Assembly: GCA_900074745.1 (NCBI GenBank)
Contig: LT598465.1
Location: 1,240,001 to 1,304,000 of the forward strand
Source: Lachancea mirantina
Lineage: Eukaryota; Ascomycota; Saccharomycetes; Saccharomycetales; Saccharomycetaceae
Direction of reading: 5' to 3'
DNA length: 64,000 bases
Shown here in pieces: positions 1 to 7,409 of the stretch. Under the pieces are notes generated by a model. It had not been told where the DNA came from, ran no database searches, and was given only the letters and a program-made list of their open reading frames with translations. A program made the translations under genes and the position numbers. The number at the start of each line of letters is the position of its first letter. Position 1 is the stretch's first letter.

Positions 1-313
1 GGCTACCATCACGTTCAAGTCTTCCGACAAGGCCAAGGAAGCTGTCTCCAAGTTTAACGGCGCTCCTATCGACGGTGGCAGAACCAGACTAAAGTTGAAC
101 TTAATCATCGATCCTACCAAGAAGCCTCTTGCTTCTAGGATTCAGCCGCTTGCGCAACGCAAGGTTCCAGCTGTTAAGGCTCCTACTAAGAAGGCTGCTG
201 CCGTGAAGAAGCAAAAGAAGGTTGAGAAAAAGAAGAATCCTAAGCCTGAGAAGAAGAGTCTAGAACAACTAGACCAGGAGATGGCAGACTACTTTGAGGA
301 AAAGAAGGAATAG
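1..313 (+). CDS. YRA1: mRNA export adaptor Yra1, C-terminal part (5' end outside window)
   Basis: The frame is open from base 2 and encodes the last 103 residues. They comprise the end of the RRM (aromatic and basic residues of an RNP strand, then IDGGRTRLKLNLIID), a Lys/Pro/Ala-rich linker, and the conserved C-terminal box SLEQLDQEMADYFEEKKE. That last box matches the REF/Aly-family C-terminal motif that contacts Sub2. Yra1 is an essential TREX component that couples mRNA packaging to Mex67-mediated export. In S. cerevisiae the gene carries a large autoregulatory intron; only exon-2 sequence is present here, so its presence cannot be judged. The downstream neighbour is COI1 in convergent orientation, as in S. 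cerevisiae (YDR381W/YDR381C-A), which supports orthology. Confidence 0.93.
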   Translation, partial: ATITFKSSDKAKEAVSKFNGAPIDGGRTRLKLNLIIDPTKKPLASRIQPLAQRKVPAVKAPTKKAAAVKKQKKVEKKKNPKPEKKSLEQLDQEMADYFEEKKE

Positions 314-850
314 CTTGTTCTGCTATGACCTTCCAAAAGGCAAAGACATTGTCTGCCGCGATTTTTTTTCCCTTAAATGAATTTTGTTAAGTAATTAGGT
401 CAAGTGCGAGAATAACTTCCAGTGTTGATGACACAAAATGCACAAATCAAGCCAGGTCTCAGTCAATGTCACACCTACACCATTAGAATGGACTCTATTT
501 GGAATTGTCGAGGGGCGAACAAACGAACGGGATATTCTTGGTGTGCTACCCGCCTGGATTAAAGCTCGTGAAGGAGTCGTTTCGTCTCCAATGACTTGAA
601 CAAAGTTACGGCCGTAAGCTGTATATACATGTATTATTATCGAACTGCTCGCTCTTCAAAGGAGCGATTCATTCCAAAGTCGGTCTTGATCAATCTCATC
701 TTTCTCTGTAAATCGGCAAGCGTTGCCAGCACATACTGCCCGATCAGGATGATGCGGAAAAGCACGACAGTGGGCCCTACGTACCTGAATCACACGATCT
801 AACGTTTTAACGGTGAGCGCAACATACTCAAATTGTGTTGCAAAAAACAG
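314..850. other. intergenic, convergent 3' ends of YRA1 and COI1
   Basis: Both flanking genes end here. It holds 3' UTR-like T-rich stretches (a T8 run near 362) and no convincing ORF; the open frame at 596-802 lacks coding character. No RNA gene was recognised. Confidence 0.6.
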
Positions 851-1223
851 TTACTCGTCTCTTCTTCTATCCCAAAAGCCTAGTTTGTCGCCACGCTTTC
901 GACTCAGATAACTGAGCCCAGAACCTTGGAAATCGCTTTTCCTTCCAGACCCATCGTCCGCTTGGGAAATCGGGAAACCAGGCCGCACATTGGCGAGATT
1001 TTTGTAGTAATCGTCCCTGCCTTGAGATTTCTCCCCAAACCTATCGAACTGGGCATCACGCCGCCCTCTGATGGCGGCCTTCACGGCCAAAACGGATAGG
1101 ATCGCAAAACCACATAGGTATGCTGCGTTTTTGCTGAACAAGGTTAGTCATTGTTTCTCACGCTAAAAGTCAACGTCGTACACTTCTTACTTACCCGATA
1201 TTTTGAAAAGGATTAGCTGACAT
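851..1223 (-). CDS. COI1: Coi1-like mitochondrial protein (YDR381C-A), spliced
   Basis: Two exons on the minus strand, 1223-1195 and 1133-851, give a 103-residue protein starting MSANPFQNIGKNAAYLCG. This N-terminus follows the S. cerevisiae protein (MSNPFQNIGKN...) only if the 61-nt intron is removed; the unspliced reading would begin MFSKN and lose the match. One membrane segment (about residues 13-30) precedes a basic, soluble region with the conserved features PGFPI, GSGLS, RKRGDKLGFWDRRR. The S. cerevisiae protein is a mitochondrial inner-membrane protein reported to interact with respiratory complexes III and IV. It lies divergent to ANT1 across a promoter with a TCACGTGA site. Neighbouring YRA1 confirms the assignment. 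Confidence 0.92.
1134..1194 (-). other. COI1: spliceosomal intron of COI1 (61 nt)
   Basis: The donor is GTAAGT directly after ...AATATCGG. The branch-site candidate TGACTAAC lies a few bases from the acceptor TTGTTCAG. Splicing joins a split glycine codon (GG+C). It is short for a yeast intron, and the S. cerevisiae gene is also spliced near its start. Confidence 0.88.
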
Positions 1224-1855
1224 GAATCTCTAGTATGAATCTTGATCTGATGTTCTCTAAGTAACTGTACGGTGATATCGTCCACACTGGTGATATGGTG
1301 ATTTGGTGATGACGATGAACACTGTTAAAAAGTAGCGATCACGTGATTTATGCATCAAAACTACGAATACCCATGAGTCCACGTCTATCAACGGCAGCGA
1401 GACTATGGCGCTGCAAGAAGCATTGTACACCTGCAGGTTGGGGAACTTCCAATCCCCAGGCCGCAGGGGACCCGCTTTCACGTCTTTTAGCGAACGAACA
1501 TGCAAACTCGGTGAAAAGACCTACAAAGGCTCACCAAAAATTCCCTAAAAATACACCCCAATTCGAAAACCAATTTCTCAAATCCCAGATCAGGTATAAC
1601 AGCTTTAAACACTATATAAAGCTGCTTTCATCGTGCTCATTTCACTTACAAAACTCACCAACGACTTTATCACTTTGACACGACATAGGAATCAAAAATC
1701 AAATGTGGGGATCTCAGGGTTTAAGTGGATGATCAAAACGTCGGGGGTGGATTTGACCTTTAAATACTGTACATGAAAGCGACTTATCTCTGTTTCCACT
1801 TCTCCTCTTACCAATATTCCACTCTTGTGAAGGGCATTTGATTCTAGACTAGATA
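1224..1855. promoter_or_regulatory. divergent promoter region COI1 / ANT1
   Basis: There are 632 bases between the two start codons. A perfect TCACGTGA palindrome (1339-1346) fits a Cbf1/bHLH E-box. A C/T-rich segment ('ctgtttccacttctcc', about 1789-1804) lies just upstream of ANT1. The open frame at 1343-1678 is not supported as a gene. Confidence 0.5.
1339..1346. promoter_or_regulatory. TCACGTGA E-box (Cbf1-type)
   Basis: Exact octamer palindrome in the COI1/ANT1 divergent promoter. The bHLH factor Cbf1 binds this sequence in budding yeasts; the assignment to Cbf1 is inference. Confidence 0.45.
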
Positions 1856-2779
1856 ATGTCGGACACAAGTTTGAATCCAAGCGATGCAGATGCATTTACA
1901 CACGCAGTGGCAGGTGCTGCCGGTGGAGCGCTTTCGATAACTCTAACGTATCCATTGATGTCGTTGACGACCAAGTTACAGACGACCAGCGACGATGAGA
2001 AGAAGCAGTCTACACGCGAAGTGGTGAAGAACATGCTTCAGAAAGACGGCTGGAAGGCCATGTTTTCTGGGCTAGAAAGCGCCATCTATGGAATGACCCT
2101 ATCAAATTTTGTATACTACTATTTCTACGAGCTTTCGTCGGGATATGTCAAGAAAATATTTGGATCCAAGCAGCTCAACACTTTGGAATCGTTTCTAGTC
2201 GGCACGGTGGCTGGATCCGCTACCGCCACGGCTTCCAACCCGCTGTGGGTCGCGAATACGCGAATGACCGTGCAAAAATCGAGCGCGGGAACTTTCCAGA
2301 CCATTTATCAAATATCAAGAGACGAAGGGTTCCAGGCCCTGTTTAAGGGCCTGAAACCCGCTCTGGTGTTGGTCATCAACCCTATAATCCAGTACACCGT
2401 TTTTGAGCAGCTCAAGAATACGGTTTTGAACCTGACTGGATCGAAAGTGCTCAGTCCATCGTGGGCGTTTTTGTTGGGTGCTCTAGGGAAACTCGTTGCC
2501 ACGGGGCTCACATATCCCTATGTGACGATGAAGACGAAAATGCAGAATCAAAAAACAGTGGCCAACGAGCGTCCTTCGGCAGTGTTGTCAACTTTGTTAG
2601 AGAGCGTCAAAAAGAATGGGCCGATGTCGCTGTACCGTGGAATCGGTATCAAGCTTGTACAGAGCATTTTGACGGCAGCATTCCTGTTTTTCTTCAAAGA
2701 GGGTCTCGTCCTGTGGAGTATGAGGCTGTTCCGCTTACTGCGTACTGCTAGAGCGAGAGCCAAACAGCTGCGCATTTGA
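1856..2779 (+). CDS. ANT1: peroxisomal adenine nucleotide transporter Ant1
   Basis: 307-residue mitochondrial-carrier-family protein with three tandem repeats of about 100 residues. The signature positions are visible but divergent: PLMSLTTKLQ (repeat 1), PLWVANTRMT (repeat 2) and PYVTMKTKMQ (repeat 3). The divergence of the first repeat, and the length, fit the peroxisomal ATP/AMP exchanger Ant1, which supplies ATP for fatty-acid activation inside peroxisomes, rather than a mitochondrial ADP/ATP carrier. The C-terminus is basic (RTARARAKQLRI). It ends 16 bases from the stop of ORT1, so two carrier-family genes lie tail to tail. In S. cerevisiae ANT1 is YPR128C, outside the surrounding conserved order, so this gene was moved in or moved out. 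The start is the first in-frame ATG. Confidence 0.88.
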   Translation: MSDTSLNPSDADAFTHAVAGAAGGALSITLTYPLMSLTTKLQTTSDDEKKQSTREVVKNMLQKDGWKAMFSGLESAIYGMTLSNFVYYYFYELSSGYVKKIFGSKQLNTLESFLVGTVAGSATATASNPLWVANTRMTVQKSSAGTFQTIYQISRDEGFQALFKGLKPALVLVINPIIQYTVFEQLKNTVLNLTGSKVLSPSWAFLLGALGKLVATGLTYPYVTMKTKMQNQKTVANERPSAVLSTLLESVKKNGPMSLYRGIGIKLVQSILTAAFLFFFKEGLVLWSMRLFRLLRTARARAKQLRI

Positions 2780-2795
2780 ACTCGGCGGTCAGTGT

Positions 2796-3644
2796 TCAGC
2801 CTTGATGCAAATAGCTAGAGAGCGATTCATACGTGTAAAATATGATCGCATTGGACGGAACGGCCCTTACCAGAGTGATACCGAGCCCGCGGTAAAAGCC
2901 CGAGATTCCTTGGCGGGCCAAAATTGTCTTTGTCGTGTTCATGAAGGAGTCGTGCCTGGTTTGCATTGTCGACTTGATGGTATCTGCGGGGAAAGTGCTG
3001 GCGTTGAATCCGACACCCGCGCAGGCACCTGCTACCAATAATTCCCACGTGTGGTTTTCTTGAGACTGTCTTCTCGCTGCCAAAAGCTCTTTGACGATTT
3101 CATATGTGGTGAACCAAACCGCACCACCACCTGTCTCACGCACGAACGTGCCGGATTGGCCCTGCCACAGACCTGCAAGTCCCTTTGCGGCCAAAATGGA
3201 TTTGACCGTGGGCCAAATCTTAGACTGTGCCCCAGGTACTTTCGTAAGGTTCGATACTTGCAATCGGCATTTCACCAGTTCGACAGGTGTGAGCACAAAA
3301 CTTGCGCACGCACCTGCAAACGCACCGGCCCATACGGATTTTGACACTTGGCTCAATGACGTATGGTGCTCAAGGACATGCGATGCGCGGTTGAAGGCCA
3401 CGAAAAGCACTGCATTCTCGAGTGCGGCTCCACTCACAGGTGACCCCAAACCTTGGTAAAATCCTCGCCACAAACCCTCGTTGGCGTACGTGTATTTTAT
3501 ACATGACCACGCGTTCGGAAACATGTGCGTGGGCTGCGTCTGCAGCCTGACTTTCACTGTGTCGAATGGATACTCTACAACTTTACCCAAGGCCCCCGCG
3601 ACCGAACCGCAGAAAATATCTTTGACGGCCTCTTCGAACTCCAT
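2796..3644 (-). CDS. ORT1: mitochondrial ornithine transporter Ort1
   Basis: 282 residues and three carrier repeats with clear signatures PFDTVKVRLQ, PVELVKCRLQ and PADTIKSTMQ, each followed by the second-helix G-rich motif. The whole protein, beginning MEFEEAVKDIFCGSVAGALGK (21 residues in the gene; the core DIFCGSVAGA is diagnostic), follows S. cerevisiae Ort1/Arg11 (YOR130C, 292 aa). That protein exports ornithine from the mitochondrial matrix for arginine synthesis. The next YOR-side genes in S. cerevisiae, YOR131C and VPS17, appear further right in this window with YDR-side genes between them. The gene is convergent with ANT1 and divergent from RPP2B. A CACGTG (3805-3810) lies in its promoter. 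Confidence 0.95.
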   Translation of the reverse strand: MEFEEAVKDIFCGSVAGALGKVVEYPFDTVKVRLQTQPTHMFPNAWSCIKYTYANEGLWRGFYQGLGSPVSGAALENAVLFVAFNRASHVLEHHTSLSQVSKSVWAGAFAGACASFVLTPVELVKCRLQVSNLTKVPGAQSKIWPTVKSILAAKGLAGLWQGQSGTFVRETGGGAVWFTTYEIVKELLAARRQSQENHTWELLVAGACAGVGFNASTFPADTIKSTMQTRHDSFMNTTKTILARQGISGFYRGLGITLVRAVPSNAIIFYTYESLSSYLHQG

Positions 3645-4155
3645 TACGTATCAGAATGCAAAGCGCTAATGGGCACCTGCTTAAGCGAATAAGAAGAAGA
3701 ACAAGAAGAACCAGATCACCGCTGGCTTTAAAGCTCAGATCAATGTACATCATCGAGCCTGCAGGCCAAGTAAAATTTTCCAAGCCACATGACTCAAAGA
3801 ATCTCACGTGCTTCCCGGCTTAGCTAATCTAAAAAATCGTTTTATTCCGTAATCAATGACTTATAATACGTACAGAATGATTTGGCTTCAATGGACCAAT
3901 GTTTTCACGCTTGTACCTTTCAAGCGCGAACAACACAGACCAGTAGCTTCGCACGGGCACGCAACTCTTTTTTTCCATTTTTCTCAATTTATGTCGAACT
4001 GGCTTCGCGCGATGAGATGGCCTATTGAAGAGAAAAATTTTTCAGTTTCTAGCTTCTTTCGAAGTTTGTTTTTCACTTTCGTCAGACCTAAAGAATAGTC
4101 TGCTTAGAAGGCTTAATTTGATTATTCTATTACTCGTCCGTTGAATTTAGCACAA
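3645..4155. promoter_or_regulatory. divergent promoter region ORT1 / RPP2B
   Basis: 511 bases. It contains CACGTG (3805-3810), a T-rich tract (3967-3986), a PAC element (4009-4019) and an RRPE palindrome (4032-4043). The last two sit 110-150 bases upstream of RPP2B. Confidence 0.6.
4009..4043 (+). promoter_or_regulatory. PAC (GCGATGAGATG) and RRPE (GAAAAATTTTTC) pair upstream of RPP2B
   Basis: PAC at 4009-4019 and the palindromic RRPE at 4032-4043 are separated by 12 bases. In S. cerevisiae PAC is bound by Dot6/Tod6 and RRPE by Stb3, controlling ribosome-biogenesis genes. Their presence before a ribosomal stalk protein suggests co-control with that regulon; this is inference from motif matches. 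Confidence 0.6.
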
Positions 4156-4491
4156 ATGAAATACTTGGCTGCTTACTTGTTGTTGCTTCAAGGTGGTAAC
4201 GCCGCCCCAACCGCTGCTGACATTAAGAAGGTCGTTGAGGCCGTTGGTGTCGAGGCCGAGGAAAGCAGAATCTCTGCTTTGCTCTCTTCCTTGGAAGGCA
4301 AGGGCTCCATCGAGGAGATCGTTGCTGCTGGCCAAGCCAAGTTGGCTACCGTCCCAGTTGGTGGTGCTGCTGTTTCTAGCGGTGGTGCTGCTGCTGCCGG
4401 TGGTGCCGCTGGTGAGGAGGCTGCCGAAGAGAAGGAGGAAGAGGCCGCTGAGGAATCCGACGACGACATGGGTTTCGGTTTGTTCGACTAA
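4156..4491 (+). CDS. RPP2B: 60S acidic ribosomal stalk protein P2 beta
   Basis: 111 residues: [18 protein letters not shown] at the N-terminus (helical P1/P2 dimerisation domain), an Ala/Gly-rich hinge at residues 70-85, an acidic stretch, and the invariant C-terminus [11 protein letters not shown] that recruits elongation factors. The ATG at 4156 is used; an upstream in-frame TTG is not a plausible start. P2 pairs with P1 on uL10 to build the lateral stalk of the 60S subunit and stimulates EF-2 GTPase, whose gene lies about 6.5 kb downstream. Codons are strongly biased to the optimal set (GCC/GCT, GGT, AAG), as expected for very high expression. The position next to NKP1 matches S. cerevisiae YDR382W. 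PAC/RRPE motifs lie upstream. Confidence 0.97.
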   Translation: MKYLAAYLLLLQGGNAAPTAADIKKVVEAVGVEAEESRISALLSSLEGKGSIEEIVAAGQAKLATVPVGGAAVSSGGAAAAGGAAGEEAAEEKEEEAAEESDDDMGFGLFD

Positions 4492-4592
4492 GAAGTTTAG
4501 CTCAATCTACGCAAACATGTGTATAGTTTAGTTTCTTTTGCTTCGGTTTAATCGATGAACTCCACAAATAAGTGTGTTTATGTGCCGCTGCG

Positions 4593-5321
4593 CTACTCTT
4601 GCGCAGCGGGGAGAGACGCGACTAGTGTTTTCAGCTCTGCGAGAAGGTCTGGCGGAATTGAACCGTCACGCTTTACCAGTGTCTCGACGAGTTCGCACGT
4701 ATGTCGCAGTTGATCCGCGACGCAAGCATCATAGTCTCGACAGTATTCTTGGACGCTCTCGCTTCGAGTTGCTCGGATGGCTTCCACGAGGGCTTCCAAC
4801 TGCGTGCGCTGTGCTTCCATCTCGCCATGGTAGCGCCGTGCAAGCGCAAGAGCCTGTATTTTCTCGCACAGCGTGCTGTGCAGCGAGTCGTACTCTCGCA
4901 CCAGCGAAGACCCTGGAACATCTGTTGCGTCCACCAAAGTGACTTTGGGCAGATCTCGGAGCGCGTGTACCAATCGGTCTAGCGAAAACATGGCCCTAGT
5001 GCCGTCCTGGCCGTCTGCGATCTCCCGGATATCGGGCCCAATTTCTTGTCGCTGGAAATCGCCCACAGTGTCCATCACTGTCTGTAACTGCCGTAACTTC
5101 GAGCTGGCCTGAGAATCGGTTATTCGCCGCAACAATGCGTCTCTGTTGCTTCTACTGAAATGCTCTCTGCATCGAGCGTCGAACTTCTCCTGGACCAAAG
5201 CCGTGAGTCGCTGCGCTTGATCCTGAGGCATGTCAAGCTCCGGGGCCACATCCGTAAAGGATTGGGTGGCTAAAAGATCAATTTCGCTGTCTATGTACTC
5301 TGAAAACTCTTGGTAAGACAT
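4593..5321 (-). CDS. NKP1: central kinetochore subunit Nkp1
   Basis: 242 residues from the ATG at 5321 (MSYQEFSEYIDSEID...). An upstream in-frame ATG at 5417 would add 32 residues, but the shorter form matches the length (238) and the N-terminal pattern of S. cerevisiae Nkp1 better. The protein is charged and mostly helical, with likely coiled coils near residues 55-85 and 150-215. Overall similarity is low, as usual for this fast-evolving protein, so the call rests largely on position between RPP2B and ATO3 (YDR382W-YDR383C-YDR384C). Nkp1 pairs with Nkp2 in the COMA-associated part of the constitutive centromere network. It is convergent with RPP2B. What else it could be: an unrelated coiled-coil protein, less likely given order and length. 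Confidence 0.8.
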   Translation of the reverse strand: MSYQEFSEYIDSEIDLLATQSFTDVAPELDMPQDQAQRLTALVQEKFDARCREHFSRSNRDALLRRITDSQASSKLRQLQTVMDTVGDFQRQEIGPDIREIADGQDGTRAMFSLDRLVHALRDLPKVTLVDATDVPGSSLVREYDSLHSTLCEKIQALALARRYHGEMEAQRTQLEALVEAIRATRSESVQEYCRDYDACVADQLRHTCELVETLVKRDGSIPPDLLAELKTLVASLPAAQE

Positions 5322-5469
5322 GACTGTGACGCCTAAGCTCAACTCTGTAAGATCCCACCCTGATGCCTTTAATCCGGGGAAGTGCTGAATGCTCGAGGTG
5401 AGATTTGGGTACGCCATGGTACTGGCAACAGCATATGTATGCTCAAAATAGCTTGTACACCATCCCTCA

Positions 5470-5541
5470 TCCGCGATAGTTTAGTGGCTAGAATTCGAGC
5501 TTGTCGCGCTCGGGACCGGGGTTCAATTCCCCGTCGCGGAG
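5470..5541 (+). tRNA. tRNA-Asp (anticodon GTC)
   Basis: 72 nt without CCA. The 7-bp acceptor stem TCCGCGA/TCGCGGA pairs perfectly, with discriminator G. The D-arm carries A-box sequence TAGTTTAGTGGC. The anticodon stem CGAGC/GCTCG has loop TTGTCGC, giving anticodon GTC. The T-arm CGGGG-TTCAATT-CCCCG contains the B box GGTTCAATTCC. No intron. The sequence is nearly that of S. cerevisiae tRNA-Asp(GUC), differing mainly in compensatory stem bases. It lies between NKP1 and ATO3. Confidence 0.97.
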
Positions 5542-5548
5542 TTTTTTT
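5542..5548 (+). terminator. RNA polymerase III terminator (T7)
   Basis: A run of seven T residues directly after the discriminator base of the tRNA-Asp gene. Confidence 0.9.
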
Positions 5549-5659
5549 CCCATCACGTCAAGCCGTGCGTGAGGCAGTCGTCTCTAGCAAATCGATTGTC
5601 GCTGCGACAGCGCATAAATTATGAACGTAACATTGATTACAAAGGCGCGAGGCTCCGTT

Positions 5660-6514
5660 TCAGACCGTGGGTGCGTTTGGCATGTAGTAGGCGCGTACTG
5701 GGAAATAGCTGTTGCTGCTGTCGGCGACACCGCTGTAAAGGGAGTAAAACCCACACACCGCGCTCAGAATGCCAAAATATCCGCCTGCCTGCTTGACGTG
5801 CACGTTATCGATGAAGTAGCCTATGGTGAGCAGCAGGAACGTGAATTGCAGAAAGAAAAACAGCAGAAAGAGGCCCCACGTACTCTTGAGCGTGCACATG
5901 AACATCAGAAACGTAAACACGGTCCAGCCCGTGAGATAGAACCCCAGCGCGTTGTTCAACATCGCCGGGTCGTCCTTGTACGCGGACATTATGCCAAACT
6001 GGTCCAGCAGTATGGCCGCATAGCTGATCCAGAACCCGCCGAAAGCGCCGAAAACGGTCATTGCGTACGTATTGCCGGTAGCGAAGCACAGAAGCCCCGC
6101 GCACAGCTCGATCGCACCGCCGAAAAATAGCCCGGCGCCCACGACTATCTGGTTGTTGGTCACGCCGCGCACGTTAGCGTTCAGCAGCGACAGCAGCAAA
6201 CACGAGTACGAAAACGACGCGAGCCCGAGCGGAACCGGGTTTGCGAGCGCCACGGGCGCTCGCATGTGGATTCCCGGGTTCAGGTCACCGGCAAACGCGT
6301 TGGTGAGCTCGCTGCGGCGGTAGGTCCGGTCTCCGAGATGCACGAGGTCGCCGTCGACCATGACCGAGTGCACGTGACTTTCCAGCCGCTGCGCATTGGC
6401 GCCTGCGAGGTCGACGTGGTCGGTGTGCGCACCGCTTTTCTCGGGTCCGCCGTTCGACGGCGTCGAGGTGCCGGACGATGAGGTCGCCAGCTCTATGTTT
6501 TCAGCTCTGGTCAT
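5660..6514 (-). CDS. ATO3: Ato3-like plasma-membrane ammonium/acetate transporter (GPR1/FUN34/YaaH family)
   Basis: 284 residues. A hydrophilic Ser/Thr-rich N-terminus of about 85 residues is followed by the family signature NPVPLGL and six membrane segments filling residues 90-270. Further family motifs include GGAIELCAGLLCFATGN and a FGAFGGFWISYA segment. Family members export ammonium or import acetate; Ato3 is linked to ammonia signalling in ageing colonies. The position between NKP1 and the YOR131C orthologue fits YDR384C. The gene is unusually GC-rich at third positions compared with RPP2B or EF-2. Its 0.9-kb upstream region contains a TCACGTGA site, a 24-bp perfect palindrome and a G-rich tract. 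Ato1/Ato2 are the alternative within the family; synteny favours Ato3. Confidence 0.88.
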   Translation of the reverse strand: MTRAENIELATSSSGTSTPSNGGPEKSGAHTDHVDLAGANAQRLESHVHSVMVDGDLVHLGDRTYRRSELTNAFAGDLNPGIHMRAPVALANPVPLGLASFSYSCLLLSLLNANVRGVTNNQIVVGAGLFFGGAIELCAGLLCFATGNTYAMTVFGAFGGFWISYAAILLDQFGIMSAYKDDPAMLNNALGFYLTGWTVFTFLMFMCTLKSTWGLFLLFFFLQFTFLLLTIGYFIDNVHVKQAGGYFGILSAVCGFYSLYSGVADSSNSYFPVRAYYMPNAPTV

Positions 6515-6953
6515 TTTGGTGCGGCTGCGGGCTTAAACGGTGTTTGTGTGTCTTGGGTAGTGGGGGAGCGCAGGTATCACGTGATCTCCACGATGGCCTG
6601 ATCTTCAGCAGTGGTCAATTTGGCTCTAGTCAGTCTTGAGTCTAGAGGTGCGGGACGAAAAACGCAGACTTGAGTAAGTGTGTATATCAACCTCTATACC
6701 ACTGGAATCTTCCAGGCAGCGAAGTAGCCATGCTCTATACGTTATATATACGAACCGCCGCTGAAAATGGGCCCACTCCTCTCCTCCGCGTAAACCGTCG
6801 GCCACCCGCTGGCCACGCGCTCACAGCCGCGGCCTTGCAAGGTCACTCGAGGTCGCTATGCGGCACGGTACGTAGGACTCGCATTTGTTGAGCCTCTGCC
6901 AAGCAAGCAGCGCCGATAGATGACCTCGCATAGGGCCGGCACTTTCGTGCTTT

Positions 6954-6977
6954 CGTCCGTGCGGATCCGCACGGACG
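6954..6977. repeat. 24-bp perfect palindrome
   Basis: The left half CGTCCGTGCGGA is followed at once by its exact reverse complement, with no loop. It contains CGG/CCG triplets in inverted and everted order, the half-site type read by dimeric Zn2Cys6 factors. It lies 440 bases upstream of the ATO3 start. Confidence 0.95.
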
Positions 6978-7164
6978 CGAACTGAGGGCTAGACCACGCC
7001 GTGGTTTTGTGTCACCCGCTGGTGAATAGCCGCTGGCTGCAGGGCGGAAAAAGAAGCGGAGTTGCGTTTGTCCGGGTACATGTCTGGCGGGCGGCTAGGG
7101 GGAGAGGAAGAGCAAGGGGAGGCCCGCGGCAGAGCGGGCCCGGAGTTTGCAAAGGGTGACAGCA

Positions 7165-7190
7165 GGGGTGGGTGACACGGGCGGCACGGG
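7165..7190 (+). other. potential G-quadruplex motif
   Basis: Four G-tracts (7165-7168, 7170-7172, 7179-7181, 7188-7190) with loops of 1, 6 and 6 bases satisfy the G3+N1-7 rule. It is embedded in a longer purine-rich stretch. Formation in vivo is not shown by sequence. Confidence 0.5.
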
Positions 7191-7409
7191 AAGGAGCGGG
7201 GAAGGCGGAGGGGTCCATTTGAGCCGGCTTCCGCGGGCCGCGGGTTGGTGGACGCGAAGCGGGGCATGCGTGTATGGGTCCAGATGGGAGCAGGTACGAG
7301 GGTGCACGGGTGTGAGATGGGGATTACATAAACGGAAGGTATGGGTGGGTGGTGGATGGGCAGGAGTCACGTGACCGAGGTGTGAGAGCGCGTATTGTCG
7401 TCGCCGCAG

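Larger units (their letters stand above)
6515..7409. promoter_or_regulatory. GC-rich upstream region of ATO3
   Basis: 895 bases between the ATO3 start and the YOR131C stop with no credible gene. It contains TCACGTGA at 6577-6584 and 7367-7374, a TATA-like TTATATATACG near 6742, a 24-bp palindrome at 6954-6977, and a G-rich, strand-skewed stretch (about 7060-7370) with several AGGGG (STRE-like) copies. Open frames here on both strands (for example 7095-7370) are low-complexity shadows of the G-rich tract. Confidence 0.55.

Noticed and set aside
1343-1678. 111-codon plus-strand ORF in the COI1/ANT1 promoter
   Set aside because: No homology and atypical composition; it crosses both promoters.
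5322-5417. 32-residue N-terminal extension of NKP1 from an upstream ATG
   Set aside because: The shorter start gives the family's usual length and aligns better with the S. cerevisiae N-terminus; kept only as an alternative.
7095-7374. Overlapping 90-residue ORFs on both strands in the G-rich tract
   Set aside because: Composition-driven open frames (Pro/Ser-rich one way, Gly/Arg-rich the other) with no domain.
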